Source: Enterovibrio sp045679545
GTDB lineage: Bacteria; Pseudomonadota; Gammaproteobacteria; Enterobacterales; Vibrionaceae
Direction: 5' to 3'
NCBI RefSeq assembly: GCF_045679545.1
Contig: NZ_CP166195.1
Location: 1-64,000 of the forward strand
Length of the DNA stretch: 64,000 nucleotides
The notes below the pieces were generated by a model. It searched no databases. It had not been told where the DNA came from and saw only the letters and a program-made list of their open reading frames with translations. Positions 8,441 through 18,296 of this stretch are shown here, in pieces. Numbering within the stretch: position 1 is the first letter of the stretch; each line of letters starts with the position of its first letter. The position numbers were made by a program, and so were the translations under genes.

Positions 8441-10826
8441 AACTGCCCCCGAATTAACGCCTGAACAAATGGCGACACAAGCCAAGCAAGGGCTTGCCAC
8501 TGGTGTTGGAAAATCGGTCAAACATGAAAGTGCCGAGAAACAGGTCACTGGCGATGCACTCTATATCGACGACCGCCCTGAGTTTCCCAATCAGCTGCAT
8601 GTTTACGCATTAATGAGCCCACATGCGCACGCCAACATTACCCAGCTAGATGTTTCCCCTTGTTACGACGTCGCAGGTGTTCGTGCGGTGATCAGCGCCA
8701 AAGACATTCCGGGTGAGTTAGACATTGGCCCAGTGCTACCCGGCGACCCGTTATTGGCGGATGGCAAAGTGGTGTATGTCGGTCAGCCCGTGATCGCCGT
8801 AGCGGCAGATACCTTGGACAACGCGCGTAAAGGCGCACAAGCGGCCATCATCGAATATGAATTGCTCACAGCGGCATTAAGCGTCGAAGAAGCGCTGGCA
8901 CAGAAGTCATTCGTGACAGACAGCCACCAGCAAAAACGCGGTGACTCTGAAAAAGCCATTGAAGCAGCAAACCATGTATTGGAAGGTTCGCTGCATATTG
9001 GTGGTCAAGAGCACTTCTATTTGGAAACCCAAGTCTCCAGTGTTGTTCCTACCGAAGATGGCGGCGTGATCGTCTATTCCTCGACGCAGCATCCCACCGA
9101 GGTGCAGAAACTGGTGGCCTCGGTGCTGGGTATTTCCATGCACAAAGTGCTGATTGATATGCGCCGTATGGGTGGCGGGTTTGGCGGCAAGGAAACGCAA
9201 GCTGCAGCCCCCGCATGTATTGCCGCCATTATCGCGCATCAAACGGGTCAGCCAGTGAAGTTCCGATTGCCAAGACGTGAAGACATGATGATGACGGGCA
9301 AGCGCCATCCTTTTTACAATCAATTCAAAGTGGGCTTTAACGACAATGGCGTGATCCAAGGCATCGATATGGTTGTCGCAGGCAATGCCGGGCATTCACC
9401 GGATTTGTCACGTTCGATTGTCGATCGTGCCATGTTCCATTCTGACAACGCCTATTTCCTAGGAAATGCCACGGTGACGGGGCATTGTGTGAAAACCAAC
9501 ACGGCCTCGAACACCGCCTTTCGTGGCTTTGGTGGCCCGCAAGGCATGATGATCATCGAACATGTGATGGACACCATTGCCTATCATCTCGATAAAGACC
9601 CGCTCGATGTTCGCAAAGCTAACTATTATGCCAGTGCCAATCAGGCTGGTAGTGGCCGCGACGAAACCCATTACTTTCAAAAAGTCGCAGATAACTTCAT
9701 TCACGAAATGACGGCGGATCTAGAAACAGAGTGTGATTATCAAGCAAGGCGTAAAGCCATTGCGGATTTCAACGCAAGCAGCCCTATTCTGAAAAAGGGC
9801 ATTGCGCTCACCCCAGTTAAATTTGGTATATCGTTTACCGCGACCTTTCTCAACCAAGCCGGTGCGCTGATCACCATTTACAGCGATGGCAGCATCTGTC
9901 TTAACCACGGCGGCACTGAAATGGGGCAAGGGTTGAATACCAAGGTAGCGCAAATTGTCGCCGAAGCATTCAGCGTGGACATTAGCCGCATTCAAATCAC
10001 GGCAACAAATACGGAAAAAGTGCCAAACACCTCGCCAACGGCAGCGTCATCAGGCACAGATCTCAACGGTAAAGCCGCCCAAAACGCTGCGTTTCTCATC
10101 AAAGATCGCATGGTGGCGTTTGCAGCAAAACACTTTGAGGTAGCACCGGATAAAGTCATCTTCAGCAACGGCATTGTGAGCGTTGGCGACCAGCACAGCA
10201 TGACGTTCAGCGATTTCACCGAGCTATGCTGGATAAAGCAAATCTCGCTTGCAGCCACGGGGTTTTACAAAACGCCTAAGATTTTTTACGACCATGCAAA
10301 CGCGCGCGGTCGCCCTTTCTATTACTTCGCGTATGGCGTCTCATGCTCTGAGGTGATTATCGACACGCTCACTGGCGAATATAAGGTGTTGCGTGTGGAT
10401 ATTCTTCACGACGTTGGTGCATCGCTAAACCCTGCGATAGATATTGGTCAGGTTGAAGGCGGCTTCATTCAAGGCATGGGATGGCTGACAACGGAAGAAT
10501 TGGTGTGGAACGACAAAGGCCAGCTAATGACCAGCGGCCCAGCCAGCTACAAAATTCCTGCTGTTGCTGACACGCCAGAGATCTTCAATACCCGATTGGT
10601 GGAAAACCGCACCAATCCAGAAGACACAGTGTTCCATTCCAAAGCCGTCGGTGAACCCCCTTTTATGCTCGCGATTTCCGTTTGGAGTGCAATTAAAAAC
10701 GCAATAGCCAGTGTTGCCGAAAAAGGTGAAGTCCCCTATTTGTCTGCTCCCGCTACACCCGAGCAGGTGTATCAGGCAATTAAACGAGTACGAAAAGGAA
10801 AATCACCCTTGAGTCAGGCGAAATAG
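8430..10826 (+). CDS. xdhB: Xanthine dehydrogenase large subunit (molybdopterin-binding)
   Basis: XdhB carries the molybdenum cofactor and hydroxylates hypoxanthine and xanthine. The 798-residue protein has the family motifs in order: the aldehyde oxidase/xanthine dehydrogenase a/b hammerhead domain (about residues 20-130), GGGFGGKE and AFRGFGGPQG for cofactor contacts, GGTEMGQGLNTKVAQ, and the active-site glutamate E742 in AVGEPPF. Its ATG lies within the end of xdhA with GAGGGTGA as ribosome site. It is second in xdhA-xdhB-xdhC-guaD. The chaperone XdhC follows 47 bases downstream. Confidence 0.95.
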   Translation: MSRKTAPELTPEQMATQAKQGLATGVGKSVKHESAEKQVTGDALYIDDRPEFPNQLHVYALMSPHAHANITQLDVSPCYDVAGVRAVISAKDIPGELDIGPVLPGDPLLADGKVVYVGQPVIAVAADTLDNARKGAQAAIIEYELLTAALSVEEALAQKSFVTDSHQQKRGDSEKAIEAANHVLEGSLHIGGQEHFYLETQVSSVVPTEDGGVIVYSSTQHPTEVQKLVASVLGISMHKVLIDMRRMGGGFGGKETQAAAPACIAAIIAHQTGQPVKFRLPRREDMMMTGKRHPFYNQFKVGFNDNGVIQGIDMVVAGNAGHSPDLSRSIVDRAMFHSDNAYFLGNATVTGHCVKTNTASNTAFRGFGGPQGMMIIEHVMDTIAYHLDKDPLDVRKANYYASANQAGSGRDETHYFQKVADNFIHEMTADLETECDYQARRKAIADFNASSPILKKGIALTPVKFGISFTATFLNQAGALITIYSDGSICLNHGGTEMGQGLNTKVAQIVAEAFSVDISRIQITATNTEKVPNTSPTAASSGTDLNGKAAQNAAFLIKDRMVAFAAKHFEVAPDKVIFSNGIVSVGDQHSMTFSDFTELCWIKQISLAATGFYKTPKIFYDHANARGRPFYYFAYGVSCSEVIIDTLTGEYKVLRVDILHDVGASLNPAIDIGQVEGGFIQGMGWLTTEELVWNDKGQLMTSGPASYKIPAVADTPEIFNTRLVENRTNPEDTVFHSKAVGEPPFMLAISVWSAIKNAIASVAEKGEVPYLSAPATPEQVYQAIKRVRKGKSPLSQAK

Positions 10827-10873
10827 GGCCATGAATCAATGCGTGATAAAGCACGGAAAAAAGGAGCTGCACC

Positions 10874-11761
10874 ATGTTTATGGATAACTGGATTCACGCC
10901 CTCGCCCAGTTTGAGCAAACAGGCACACCCTGTGTCATGGTCACTGTGCTAGAAGACAAAGGCTCAGTGCCTCGCGGCGCTGGCAGCAAAATGCTGGTGA
11001 CCGAGAAGGAGATCGTCTCCACAATTGGTGGCGGGCATCTTGAACACATCGCGATGAAAACTGCCCTTCAAATGCTGCTTGATGGGGATCATAGCGTCAA
11101 AGTAGAACACTTCAACTTAGGCGCTCGTTTAGGCCAATGTTGCGGCGGCATGGTCACACTTAGCTTCGAGCCTGTTGGGCAGCAACGTCATGTCCTCGCG
11201 CTGTTTGGTGCAGGTCACGTTGCCAAAGCTCTTGTGCCTATTCTGGCCACCTTGCCATTTAAAGTGATCTGGGTTGATGAGCGTGACGCGCAATTTCCTG
11301 CATATATTCCCGACAACGTGGAGAAGCGACTAAGCGACGATCCTGTTGGTGAGGTAGCAACCCTGCCCGCAAACAGTATGTATCTAGTGCTGACTCATAA
11401 CCACCAGCTTGATTTCGACCTCTGTCGCGCCATTCTTAAACGAGGAGATAGCCGCTATTTCGGGGTAATTGGTTCACTGTCAAAGCGCAAACGTTTTGAC
11501 CATAGGCTAAAAGATCGCGGATTCGATCAAGCGGCCATTAATACCATGATCTGCCCGATTGGCATTGGAAGCGTCAAAGGGAAACACCCTGCTGAAATTG
11601 CTGTTTCTGTCGCGGGTGAGCTCATCGCCTGTTATCAAGGTGAACACATCTCTAGCAAACGGGAGCATGCAACACAGAAACAGGCAGAAAAACGCTCTAT
11701 TCTGGTTACAGAACCAAGCGAAAACCCAAACAATAAAAATAACGAGAAAATAAGGGCATAA
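10874..11761 (+). CDS. xdhC: XdhC molybdenum cofactor insertion chaperone
   Basis: XdhC binds molybdenum cofactor, assists its sulfuration and inserts it into XdhB, and is not part of the mature enzyme. The 295-residue protein has the XdhC/CoxI N-terminal domain (GSVPRGAGSKMLV; IGGGHLEH) with the cofactor-contacting cysteine region LGQCCGGMV near residue 90. A Rossmann C-terminal domain (LFGAGHVAKAL from about residue 112) contains the family stretch FGVIGSLSKRKRF. GGAG lies seven bases before the ATG. It is third in the operon, four bases before guaD. The last 35 or so residues are polar and low-complexity. Confidence 0.93.
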   Translation: MFMDNWIHALAQFEQTGTPCVMVTVLEDKGSVPRGAGSKMLVTEKEIVSTIGGGHLEHIAMKTALQMLLDGDHSVKVEHFNLGARLGQCCGGMVTLSFEPVGQQRHVLALFGAGHVAKALVPILATLPFKVIWVDERDAQFPAYIPDNVEKRLSDDPVGEVATLPANSMYLVLTHNHQLDFDLCRAILKRGDSRYFGVIGSLSKRKRFDHRLKDRGFDQAAINTMICPIGIGSVKGKHPAEIAVSVAGELIACYQGEHISSKREHATQKQAEKRSILVTEPSENPNNKNNEKIRA

Positions 11762-11765
11762 AGGA

Positions 11766-13085
11766 ATGAAAGACCCCAAAGCTCACCCTACAAGAGCCTT
11801 TCGCGCAGCCATATTACATAGCATTGCCAACCCAACGGACGTGGGTTTGGAAGATTCATACCAGTATTTTGAAGACGGGATCCTGCTTGTCGCCGATGGA
11901 CACATCGTGAATGTCGGCCACGCCGAGGACATGCTGCCAACACTGGACCCCAGCATTGACATCATCGAGCTTGAAAACAAGTTAATCACACCGGGCTTTA
12001 TCGACACCCATATCCACTATCCGCAAACGGGTATGATCGCCGCCTACGGTGCTCAACTGATCGATTGGCTAAACAATTACACCTTCCCCGAAGAAAAACG
12101 CTTTGAAGACGATGATTACGCCCGCGATGTCGCGGTACATTTTCTTGATGAATTGGCGCGCAATGGCACCACCACGGCGCTCGTGTTCGGCACTGTGCAC
12201 AAATCCTCTGTTGATGTATTTTTCCAAGAAGTCGCAAAACGCAACCTGCGCATGATCGCAGGAAAAGTGTTGATGGACCGAAATGCACCGGACGATCTCA
12301 CCGACACGCCGGAATCTGGCTATGCCGACAGCAAGGCACTGATAGAAAAGTGGCACAACAAAGGCCGACTTCATTACGCTATCACACCGCGGTTTGCACC
12401 AACCAGTACCTCTGAGCAGCTTCATTTGGCAGGCAAGCTGCTGAAAGAATATCCCGATGTTTATCTGCACACTCACCTTTCCGAGAATCACAACGAGATC
12501 GAATGGGTGGCGGAGTTATTCCCCGACAGCAAAAACTATCTCGATGTTTATGATTCACACGGTTTGCTTTCAAGCCGTTCAGTGTTCGCCCACGGTATTC
12601 ACTTGTGTGACCAAGAATGCACAAGACTGGCAGAAACTGACTCTGCTGTTGCATTCTGTCCAACGTCCAATCTGTTTCTCGGTTCGGGTTTATTCCCTCT
12701 TGATGATATGGAAGCCAAAGGGATTAAAGTCGGAATGGGGACAGACGTTGGCGCAGGCACCAGTTTCTCACTGCTACAGACCATGAGTGAAGCGTACAAA
12801 GTGATGCAACTACAGGGTAAAAAACTTCACCCATTGAAGTCGCTATATCAAGCCACGTTGGGCGGCGCGAAGGCACTCTCGCTAGATCATATGATCGGTA
12901 ACTTCGACACGGGCAAAGAAGCGGATTTTGTGGTGTTGGATTTACACGCGACACAATTGATGAAGTTTAGAATGGAGCACGCGCATTCATTGGAAGACAA
13001 ACTGTTTGTGCTCATGACATTGGGAGATGATCGCGCCGTCTTTGATACATACTCTTATGGCCAATCCGTGTATCCCCCTCAATAA
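11766..13085 (+). CDS. guaD: Guanine deaminase
   Basis: GuaD hydrolyses guanine to xanthine and ammonia and so feeds the xanthine dehydrogenase encoded just upstream. The 439-residue protein is an amidohydrolase-superfamily enzyme. Zinc ligands and substrate residues are visible in DTHIHYPQTG, RFAPTST, HTHLSEN and the closing GMGTDVGAG aspartate motif. The length matches bacterial GuaD. A purine-rich AAGGG lies nine bases before the ATG, while AAAGGA abuts it. As last gene of xdhABC-guaD it completes a route from guanine or hypoxanthine to urate. Urate oxidase and allantoin genes are not in this window. Confidence 0.95.
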   Translation: MKDPKAHPTRAFRAAILHSIANPTDVGLEDSYQYFEDGILLVADGHIVNVGHAEDMLPTLDPSIDIIELENKLITPGFIDTHIHYPQTGMIAAYGAQLIDWLNNYTFPEEKRFEDDDYARDVAVHFLDELARNGTTTALVFGTVHKSSVDVFFQEVAKRNLRMIAGKVLMDRNAPDDLTDTPESGYADSKALIEKWHNKGRLHYAITPRFAPTSTSEQLHLAGKLLKEYPDVYLHTHLSENHNEIEWVAELFPDSKNYLDVYDSHGLLSSRSVFAHGIHLCDQECTRLAETDSAVAFCPTSNLFLGSGLFPLDDMEAKGIKVGMGTDVGAGTSFSLLQTMSEAYKVMQLQGKKLHPLKSLYQATLGGAKALSLDHMIGNFDTGKEADFVVLDLHATQLMKFRMEHAHSLEDKLFVLMTLGDDRAVFDTYSYGQSVYPPQ

Positions 13086-13117
13086 CAGATAGAATTTCTT
13101 ATATTCCATTCACGAAT

Positions 13118-13142
13118 GTGTCTCATGTCTACGCTGAGACAC
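13118..13142. terminator. Hairpin between guaD and the GH81 gene
   Basis: Perfect 8-bp stem (GTGTCTCA / TGAGACAC) with a 9-base loop lies between the convergent genes guaD and the laminarinase. The run of Ts downstream is weak, so it may be a poor bidirectional terminator. Confidence 0.45.
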
Positions 13143-13166
13143 TGAGTCTTTCGGCCAAAGGCGAGT

Positions 13167-16100
13167 CTAGTTGGCGTTAGCTGTTGTTGTGCGAATGCCA
13201 AAACCGTTGGGTTGAACCGTTAGCACTACACCATCACTAAACTGAACCTGTTGCGTCGTGCTCCCGTAGTTATAAGCCATATACGTGAGCGTATCACCTT
13301 TCTTAAACGCTACCGCTGTTGGGGAATCAGCCGTTAACGTTCCTGTTCCCGTAACCAGGTGACCTAACGCCTTCCATGTATGTATCCAATGGTAAGTGTG
13401 CGCCTTCGATTCACCTTCTTCGGTGACATAATTCGAGCCTCGCGTTTCATAGTCCGCAATGGCCGCATCAGCATCTGTCATGGCCCATAGGTTCCACCAT
13501 ATATCTCGCCAATGTCCGTCTTGCAAACCCGATGCTTTTCCATTGCTGGACTCAGTTAAACCAAGTTCAACGTAGTCTTTCATGTAATCCGCATGGAGGC
13601 CGACATGGAAAACTAATGGATTAAGCGGAAGCCCTTGAATGCCAAGAATGTGTGCATAAGCGCCACTAAACCAGGTAGAGAAAACGCCGCCTGTGCCCCA
13701 AATGATTGAGGTAGTGATCTTGTTGTAACCCGGCGGGAAGTTATCGTAATCATCCCCTTTGTTTGGGTACTGCGGCGAACGATTGCGATAGCCGTCGAGG
13801 TTGTTCCAGTATTCCCAATACGCCGCACTGGACGACGCGTGCAAATACATGCCTTTTTCAACTAACTCATCGTCACCCGTGATCAAGCCGTAAAGCACAA
13901 TCGCACCATAGGAGTTGGCCGCTTCTGATGTCGATTCGTTGTTATTGCCGAGCGCAAAATTGGCGTGACCTGACGCCCATGAAAAGCCATTCGCAGGGTC
14001 GAAATTTCGCAGGTAAGGGAACATGTCATCCCCTTTGCTCGCGGCATAATCTCGGATCAACAACTCGACCATAGGGCCGTACTGATCAGCGCCACACCAT
14101 GATTTGTCGGTACGACAAATTTCCGCAGCGGCTCGCACGAAGTAGCCGTAATGGAAATGGTGATCGTTAAGTTGTTGGTGCGTACCGAACGACTCTTCCA
14201 CGCCCAGCAAGGTTGTCCATGTTTCATCATAAACGAAATACCTTACCGTATCTAAGCCACCGTTGGTGTCTGCACTAAACCAATCTTCCAGTTCAGACTT
14301 CAACCACGCAGTCAGGGTGTTAGCTTCTGCTTCCATACCAATAGAACGGGCGATGGCAATCACTTCCGCCGCTTTTCCGTAACTCTTACCTGACCAATAG
14401 GTGTCTGTGTATGGGTTCCATCCATTCGAGCCTTTATTAACATATTCTGTCACCAGACTGCGTAATGTAGTGATGTTAAAGTCCCCAAGTGTGCTCGGAA
14501 GCGTCGGCAATACCCCAACAAACGGCATGGTGTAAGAAAACGAATTGGTTTGGCTAAACTTGATCACACCCCGCGCACTGCGCATTTTATGATTGATAGT
14601 CGAAGCATTGCTGTTCTTCCAATGCAGTGGGTGCAAACCTGCCAACGTTTCTATCGGGTTACCATTGGCATCAAGATAACTGTGCGTCACTGTAACTTGG
14701 TTATTGGCGCGATTAACTTCGTAATCAATTTCAACATTACGAACAACTTGACGCGCCAACGCAGCAAACTGATTGCTTACCGCACTGCTGGGTACACTGC
14801 TGCCCGGTAACAGTACAATGGTCGCTTCTTTGGCGCTGTTTTGTATCGTGATACGGTTACTCGTTTTGCCGCTAAACGTCGTGGCACCCTCACCCACAAC
14901 CAAAAAGTTGGTGTAATTTCCCGCGATGCTGGTCCAAACACCCAGCATGTTGTTTGAATCAGCAAACGTGCCTTTTTCACCGCTGTTAGCCCTCAGGGTC
15001 TTCAGCACTATGTCGCCACGAAACGCTTTCACATACACATAAGGCGAACCATGTACAAAGGTCGCTTCCATGATAGGTGTTGTGCCATTTCGCCATTCGA
15101 CGGTCATTGCGCCATCGCTGTGATCTTTGAGGTAGCCTTCCATGTCGCTAAACTGCGAGTTGGCAATGGCAATACCATCAAAGACTTCATCAAACGGCGC
15201 GGGTACTGTGTATTCAAACTTATCAACCGCACCTCGAAGCCCACTAGGAATCCCAAGCATTCGAAAGCCGCGCTCAGAGATACGCGCACTGATTGGGTCC
15301 GGGGTGATATACCCAGCGCTGTGAGGGTCGCCAATGCGCATTTCCCCTAAGAAAGACACTGAGCCCCACCATTTGTGAGTAGGCACAGGTTGATCTGAGA
15401 GTTCAGGAACAAGCTGAGGGAATATTTGAGTTGGCGTACCAATGTTGGAGCAAGATTCTACCCCTGGCTTCACAACGCCTGCGTTATACACCCAAAAGCC
15501 GTGGTCTTCTGCACAGCCATAGCCTTCTGGATTAAACGTGTCTGAAATGCTGCCAGCGCCATACGGTGTAATGACATAATCACCAGTATAAATATTGTCG
15601 TTCCCTTCAGCTTCAATCAGATATACATCCGCCACCAGCACAGTGCCACGACCTGAAAATTGAAGGCCAATCCACGTTAAATCGGTAAACGCTGGAAACG
15701 GAACCTGCATCTCAATCCAGCCGTTACTGAGTGCTGTACCGGTATTCATCGCATAAGGCTTTTTGTCTTCGGTGCTGTTCACGCCCTGAATGGACACTTC
15801 AACTTGCGTGGCAAAGGTACTCTTCACTTTAAAACGAAGTTGGTTATACGCCGACGCATCAATAGCATCTGCTGGAATGCGATTGCCCCAAGCAAGTTCG
15901 GCATAAGGAACGCCATATCCTGTGCCACTTGTTACCTGAATAGCACGCTCATAGGTGGCGTCTAAGGGGTTTGTATTGATCGTTGAATTGGAGCCCCAAG
16001 AGACAGCGGATTCTGCAAAATCGAATGAATCAGCATTCTCTGAATGGAAAACATAACCATTGGTGTCTTCTGTGCTGCCAGAGCCAGATTCCGAACCGTC

Positions 16101-16478
16101 AGTGGTTATCGTTTTGGTTAGCGTAATGTCTATTCCGCTATCCGCGCTACCCACGGTGACATTGCGAACTAAACTGCCAAAATCAGCATGTGATATCGCC
16201 ACTATGTAGTTACCGCTCGGTAAGGAAAATAGTGCTCTACCCGAGGTATCTGTCCGTTGAGTCCTGCCTGATACATCGACGATGGCATTGGAGATCCCTT
16301 GATTCGAATCCTGATCAGTCACTACCACACTTAAGGCGTAAGTAATCGTCGTTTCTGAATGGGTTTCGTCACCATCACCATTTCCGCCGCAGGCAGATAA
16401 TAAAAATGATAGACAGAGGTAGGCAAAAATTCTGAAATTACTCAAAGGGATACATCCATTCGCTAAGAATCCAACCAC
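13167..16478 (-). CDS. Modular GH81 endo-1,3-beta-glucanase (laminarinase), lipoprotein
   Basis: This protein probably hydrolyses beta-1,3-glucans such as laminarin or curdlan at the cell surface or periplasm. The 1103 residues start with a lipoprotein signal (lipobox LSAC ending about residue 30). A carboxypeptidase-regulatory-like Ig module (about 45-125), a Ser/Gly linker and a beta-sandwich module (about 140-290) that looks carbohydrate-binding follow. The GH81 catalytic region spans about 340 to 1060. Candidate catalytic residues are D772 in NDHHFHYGYF and E848/E852 in ESTSEAAN, both conserved stretches of GH81. The assigned start is GTG with a poor ribosome site; a TTG eleven codons later would give a tighter signal peptide. 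It is transcribed alone and convergent with guaD. Confidence 0.88.
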   Translation of the reverse strand: MVGFLANGCIPLSNFRIFAYLCLSFLLSACGGNGDGDETHSETTITYALSVVVTDQDSNQGISNAIVDVSGRTQRTDTSGRALFSLPSGNYIVAISHADFGSLVRNVTVGSADSGIDITLTKTITTDGSESGSGSTEDTNGYVFHSENADSFDFAESAVSWGSNSTINTNPLDATYERAIQVTSGTGYGVPYAELAWGNRIPADAIDASAYNQLRFKVKSTFATQVEVSIQGVNSTEDKKPYAMNTGTALSNGWIEMQVPFPAFTDLTWIGLQFSGRGTVLVADVYLIEAEGNDNIYTGDYVITPYGAGSISDTFNPEGYGCAEDHGFWVYNAGVVKPGVESCSNIGTPTQIFPQLVPELSDQPVPTHKWWGSVSFLGEMRIGDPHSAGYITPDPISARISERGFRMLGIPSGLRGAVDKFEYTVPAPFDEVFDGIAIANSQFSDMEGYLKDHSDGAMTVEWRNGTTPIMEATFVHGSPYVYVKAFRGDIVLKTLRANSGEKGTFADSNNMLGVWTSIAGNYTNFLVVGEGATTFSGKTSNRITIQNSAKEATIVLLPGSSVPSSAVSNQFAALARQVVRNVEIDYEVNRANNQVTVTHSYLDANGNPIETLAGLHPLHWKNSNASTINHKMRSARGVIKFSQTNSFSYTMPFVGVLPTLPSTLGDFNITTLRSLVTEYVNKGSNGWNPYTDTYWSGKSYGKAAEVIAIARSIGMEAEANTLTAWLKSELEDWFSADTNGGLDTVRYFVYDETWTTLLGVEESFGTHQQLNDHHFHYGYFVRAAAEICRTDKSWCGADQYGPMVELLIRDYAASKGDDMFPYLRNFDPANGFSWASGHANFALGNNNESTSEAANSYGAIVLYGLITGDDELVEKGMYLHASSSAAYWEYWNNLDGYRNRSPQYPNKGDDYDNFPPGYNKITTSIIWGTGGVFSTWFSGAYAHILGIQGLPLNPLVFHVGLHADYMKDYVELGLTESSNGKASGLQDGHWRDIWWNLWAMTDADAAIADYETRGSNYVTEEGESKAHTYHWIHTWKALGHLVTGTGTLTADSPTAVAFKKGDTLTYMAYNYGSTTQQVQFSDGVVLTVQPNGFGIRTTTANAN

Positions 16479-16680
16479 TTTCTAATGATTCACAATTCAT
16501 TTTGAAAGCGCTTTCTTTTTGAGCAGTATATGTATGCCGCCTCTTCAACACCCGTTGATTCATCACAACTTCGACGGTTGTCGTCGCATTTATCACCAAA
16601 TAGCAAAGCGCGAATCATAAGCTTCAAAAACAAGACAATCTGCAGTGCCGCAGACGCATTCCCAAAATTTAGGCATAAAA

Positions 16681-16704
16681 AAAGCGCCTTAACTTAGGCG
16701 CTTT
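16681..16704 (-). terminator. Terminator of the DEAD-box helicase gene
   Basis: Stem AAAGCGCCT / AGGCGCTTT with a 6-base loop, just downstream of the helicase stop. Read on the minus strand it is followed by a T-rich run, the arrangement of an intrinsic terminator. Confidence 0.8.
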
Positions 16705-16720
16705 CTTATTCAATCGAAAG

Positions 16721-18043
16721 TTATTCTTCGACAGGCTTTTTCTTCTTAACCATAAAGACATCTTCACCCACAGACACACCCTGATAGAAACTTTTGTTAC
16801 GCTTCTTCGGCGCTGCTTTTTTGGAAGCTGGCTTGTTGGTTTTCTTCGCTTGTGTCGGTTTCTTGCTGAACGTTTTCTTACGTGGTGGCACCAGACCTTT
16901 AAATTTACCTTCCAACCCGTCAAAGGTTGCGAAAGTCATTTTCTTGTCGAGGAAGCCTTCTATGCTTTTGAAGCTGTTCCAGTCTTTCGGGCCTACGAAT
17001 GAAATCGCAATACCTTTATTACCGGCGCGACCTGTACGGCCAATACGGTGAACATACTCTTCCGAGTGTTTTGGCATATCAAAGTTCACAACGTGCGAAA
17101 CGTTTGAAATGTCCAAACCACGCGATGCCAGATCTGTTGTGACCAACACTCGATGCAAGCCGCGCTCAAACTCATTCATGATGCGGTTACGCGCACTTTG
17201 GCTCATCTCACCGCTCAGTGCGACAGCCTTGATGCCACGCTCAACAAAGAGATTCGCCAAGCGCTCGGTGTCAGCGCGCGTTGCGGTGAATACCATCAAC
17301 TGCTGATACTCTTCATCAGCTAGCACGCGATCTAACAAGGCTTGTTTATGGTCTAGGTGGTCACACAGGTAAAAACGTTGTTCGATATCTTTGTGTTCTT
17401 CGTTCACGAAACCAATGGCAACACGCTTAGGTTCTTTCAGCATGTCTGCAGCAATGTCGTTCACTTGACGATGATCGAGTGTGGCAGAGAACATCAGCGT
17501 TTGACGGCGGCGGTGAGCAGCAGCATCGTTAATCGCTTTAAGCTGAGGTGCAAAACCCAGATCTAACATACGATCTGCTTCATCAAGGATCAGCATTTCC
17601 AACCCTTCTAGGCTCAGATGGCGATGCTCAAGGTGGTCAGCAAGACGACCAGGGGTCGCGACCACGAACACTGGGTCTTTACGAAATTCTTTCGCTTGAT
17701 CATTGAAGTTCTCACCACCAAGTATCAACACCGCTTTGTATTGTGTGCCCGCAATCAATTTACGCAGCTCACCATACACTTGTTTTGCCAGCTCACGCGT
17801 AGGGGCAAGAATAACAACACGTGGATCGCGGCGGGTTAACGCTTTGGCGCGCATCACGCGCTGCATCGCTGGGAGCAAGAAGGCCAGTGTTTTACCTGAG
17901 CCCGTTTTAGACGACGCCAACAAATCTTTCCCGGCATTGACAACAGGAATGGCGGATGCCTGAACATCTGTCGCGGAGTCAAAACCCCAATGTTCTATTG
18001 TTTTTAGCAGGCGTTTGTCTAAACCCAGGTCTTCAAATTGCAA
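16721..18043 (-). CDS. DEAD-box ATP-dependent RNA helicase
   Basis: This RNA-unwinding enzyme probably acts in ribosome assembly or RNA decay, especially in the cold. All core motifs are present in order: Q-motif region (FEDLGLDKRLL), motif I ASSKTGSGKT, Ia PTRELA, Ib TPGR, II DEAD, III SAT, and in the second RecA domain TDLASRGLD and HRIGRTGRAG. Both helicase domains span about residues 1-375. A lysine-rich C-terminal tail (about 385-440) probably provides non-specific RNA binding. At 440 residues it is close to RhlE- or SrmB-like helicases, but I cannot assign it to one named subfamily. It has its own terminator and a 253-bp upstream gap, as expected for a single-gene unit. Confidence 0.9.
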   Translation of the reverse strand: MQFEDLGLDKRLLKTIEHWGFDSATDVQASAIPVVNAGKDLLASSKTGSGKTLAFLLPAMQRVMRAKALTRRDPRVVILAPTRELAKQVYGELRKLIAGTQYKAVLILGGENFNDQAKEFRKDPVFVVATPGRLADHLEHRHLSLEGLEMLILDEADRMLDLGFAPQLKAINDAAAHRRRQTLMFSATLDHRQVNDIAADMLKEPKRVAIGFVNEEHKDIEQRFYLCDHLDHKQALLDRVLADEEYQQLMVFTATRADTERLANLFVERGIKAVALSGEMSQSARNRIMNEFERGLHRVLVTTDLASRGLDISNVSHVVNFDMPKHSEEYVHRIGRTGRAGNKGIAISFVGPKDWNSFKSIEGFLDKKMTFATFDGLEGKFKGLVPPRKKTFSKKPTQAKKTNKPASKKAAPKKRNKSFYQGVSVGEDVFMVKKKKPVEE

Positions 18044-18296
18044 GGTGATACTCCAATGTTTCTTTATATACAGGTCGTTACTGCGTCATCGTTATGTTTT
18101 TCAACGCAGAGCTACGCCCCACAGAAATAGGCGCGGATCTTATCATATTTCTGCATTACGACACATTTTTATTGTGCGTGATCACACTTTCGCCGACAGC
18201 TAACATCTATCCGTCGGTATTTGTCGTTGATAACGGTAGCGTAACGCGCAGTATCACCTTTGCAGCCCCAACCTAATCCTGTCGAGAACCTTATCA

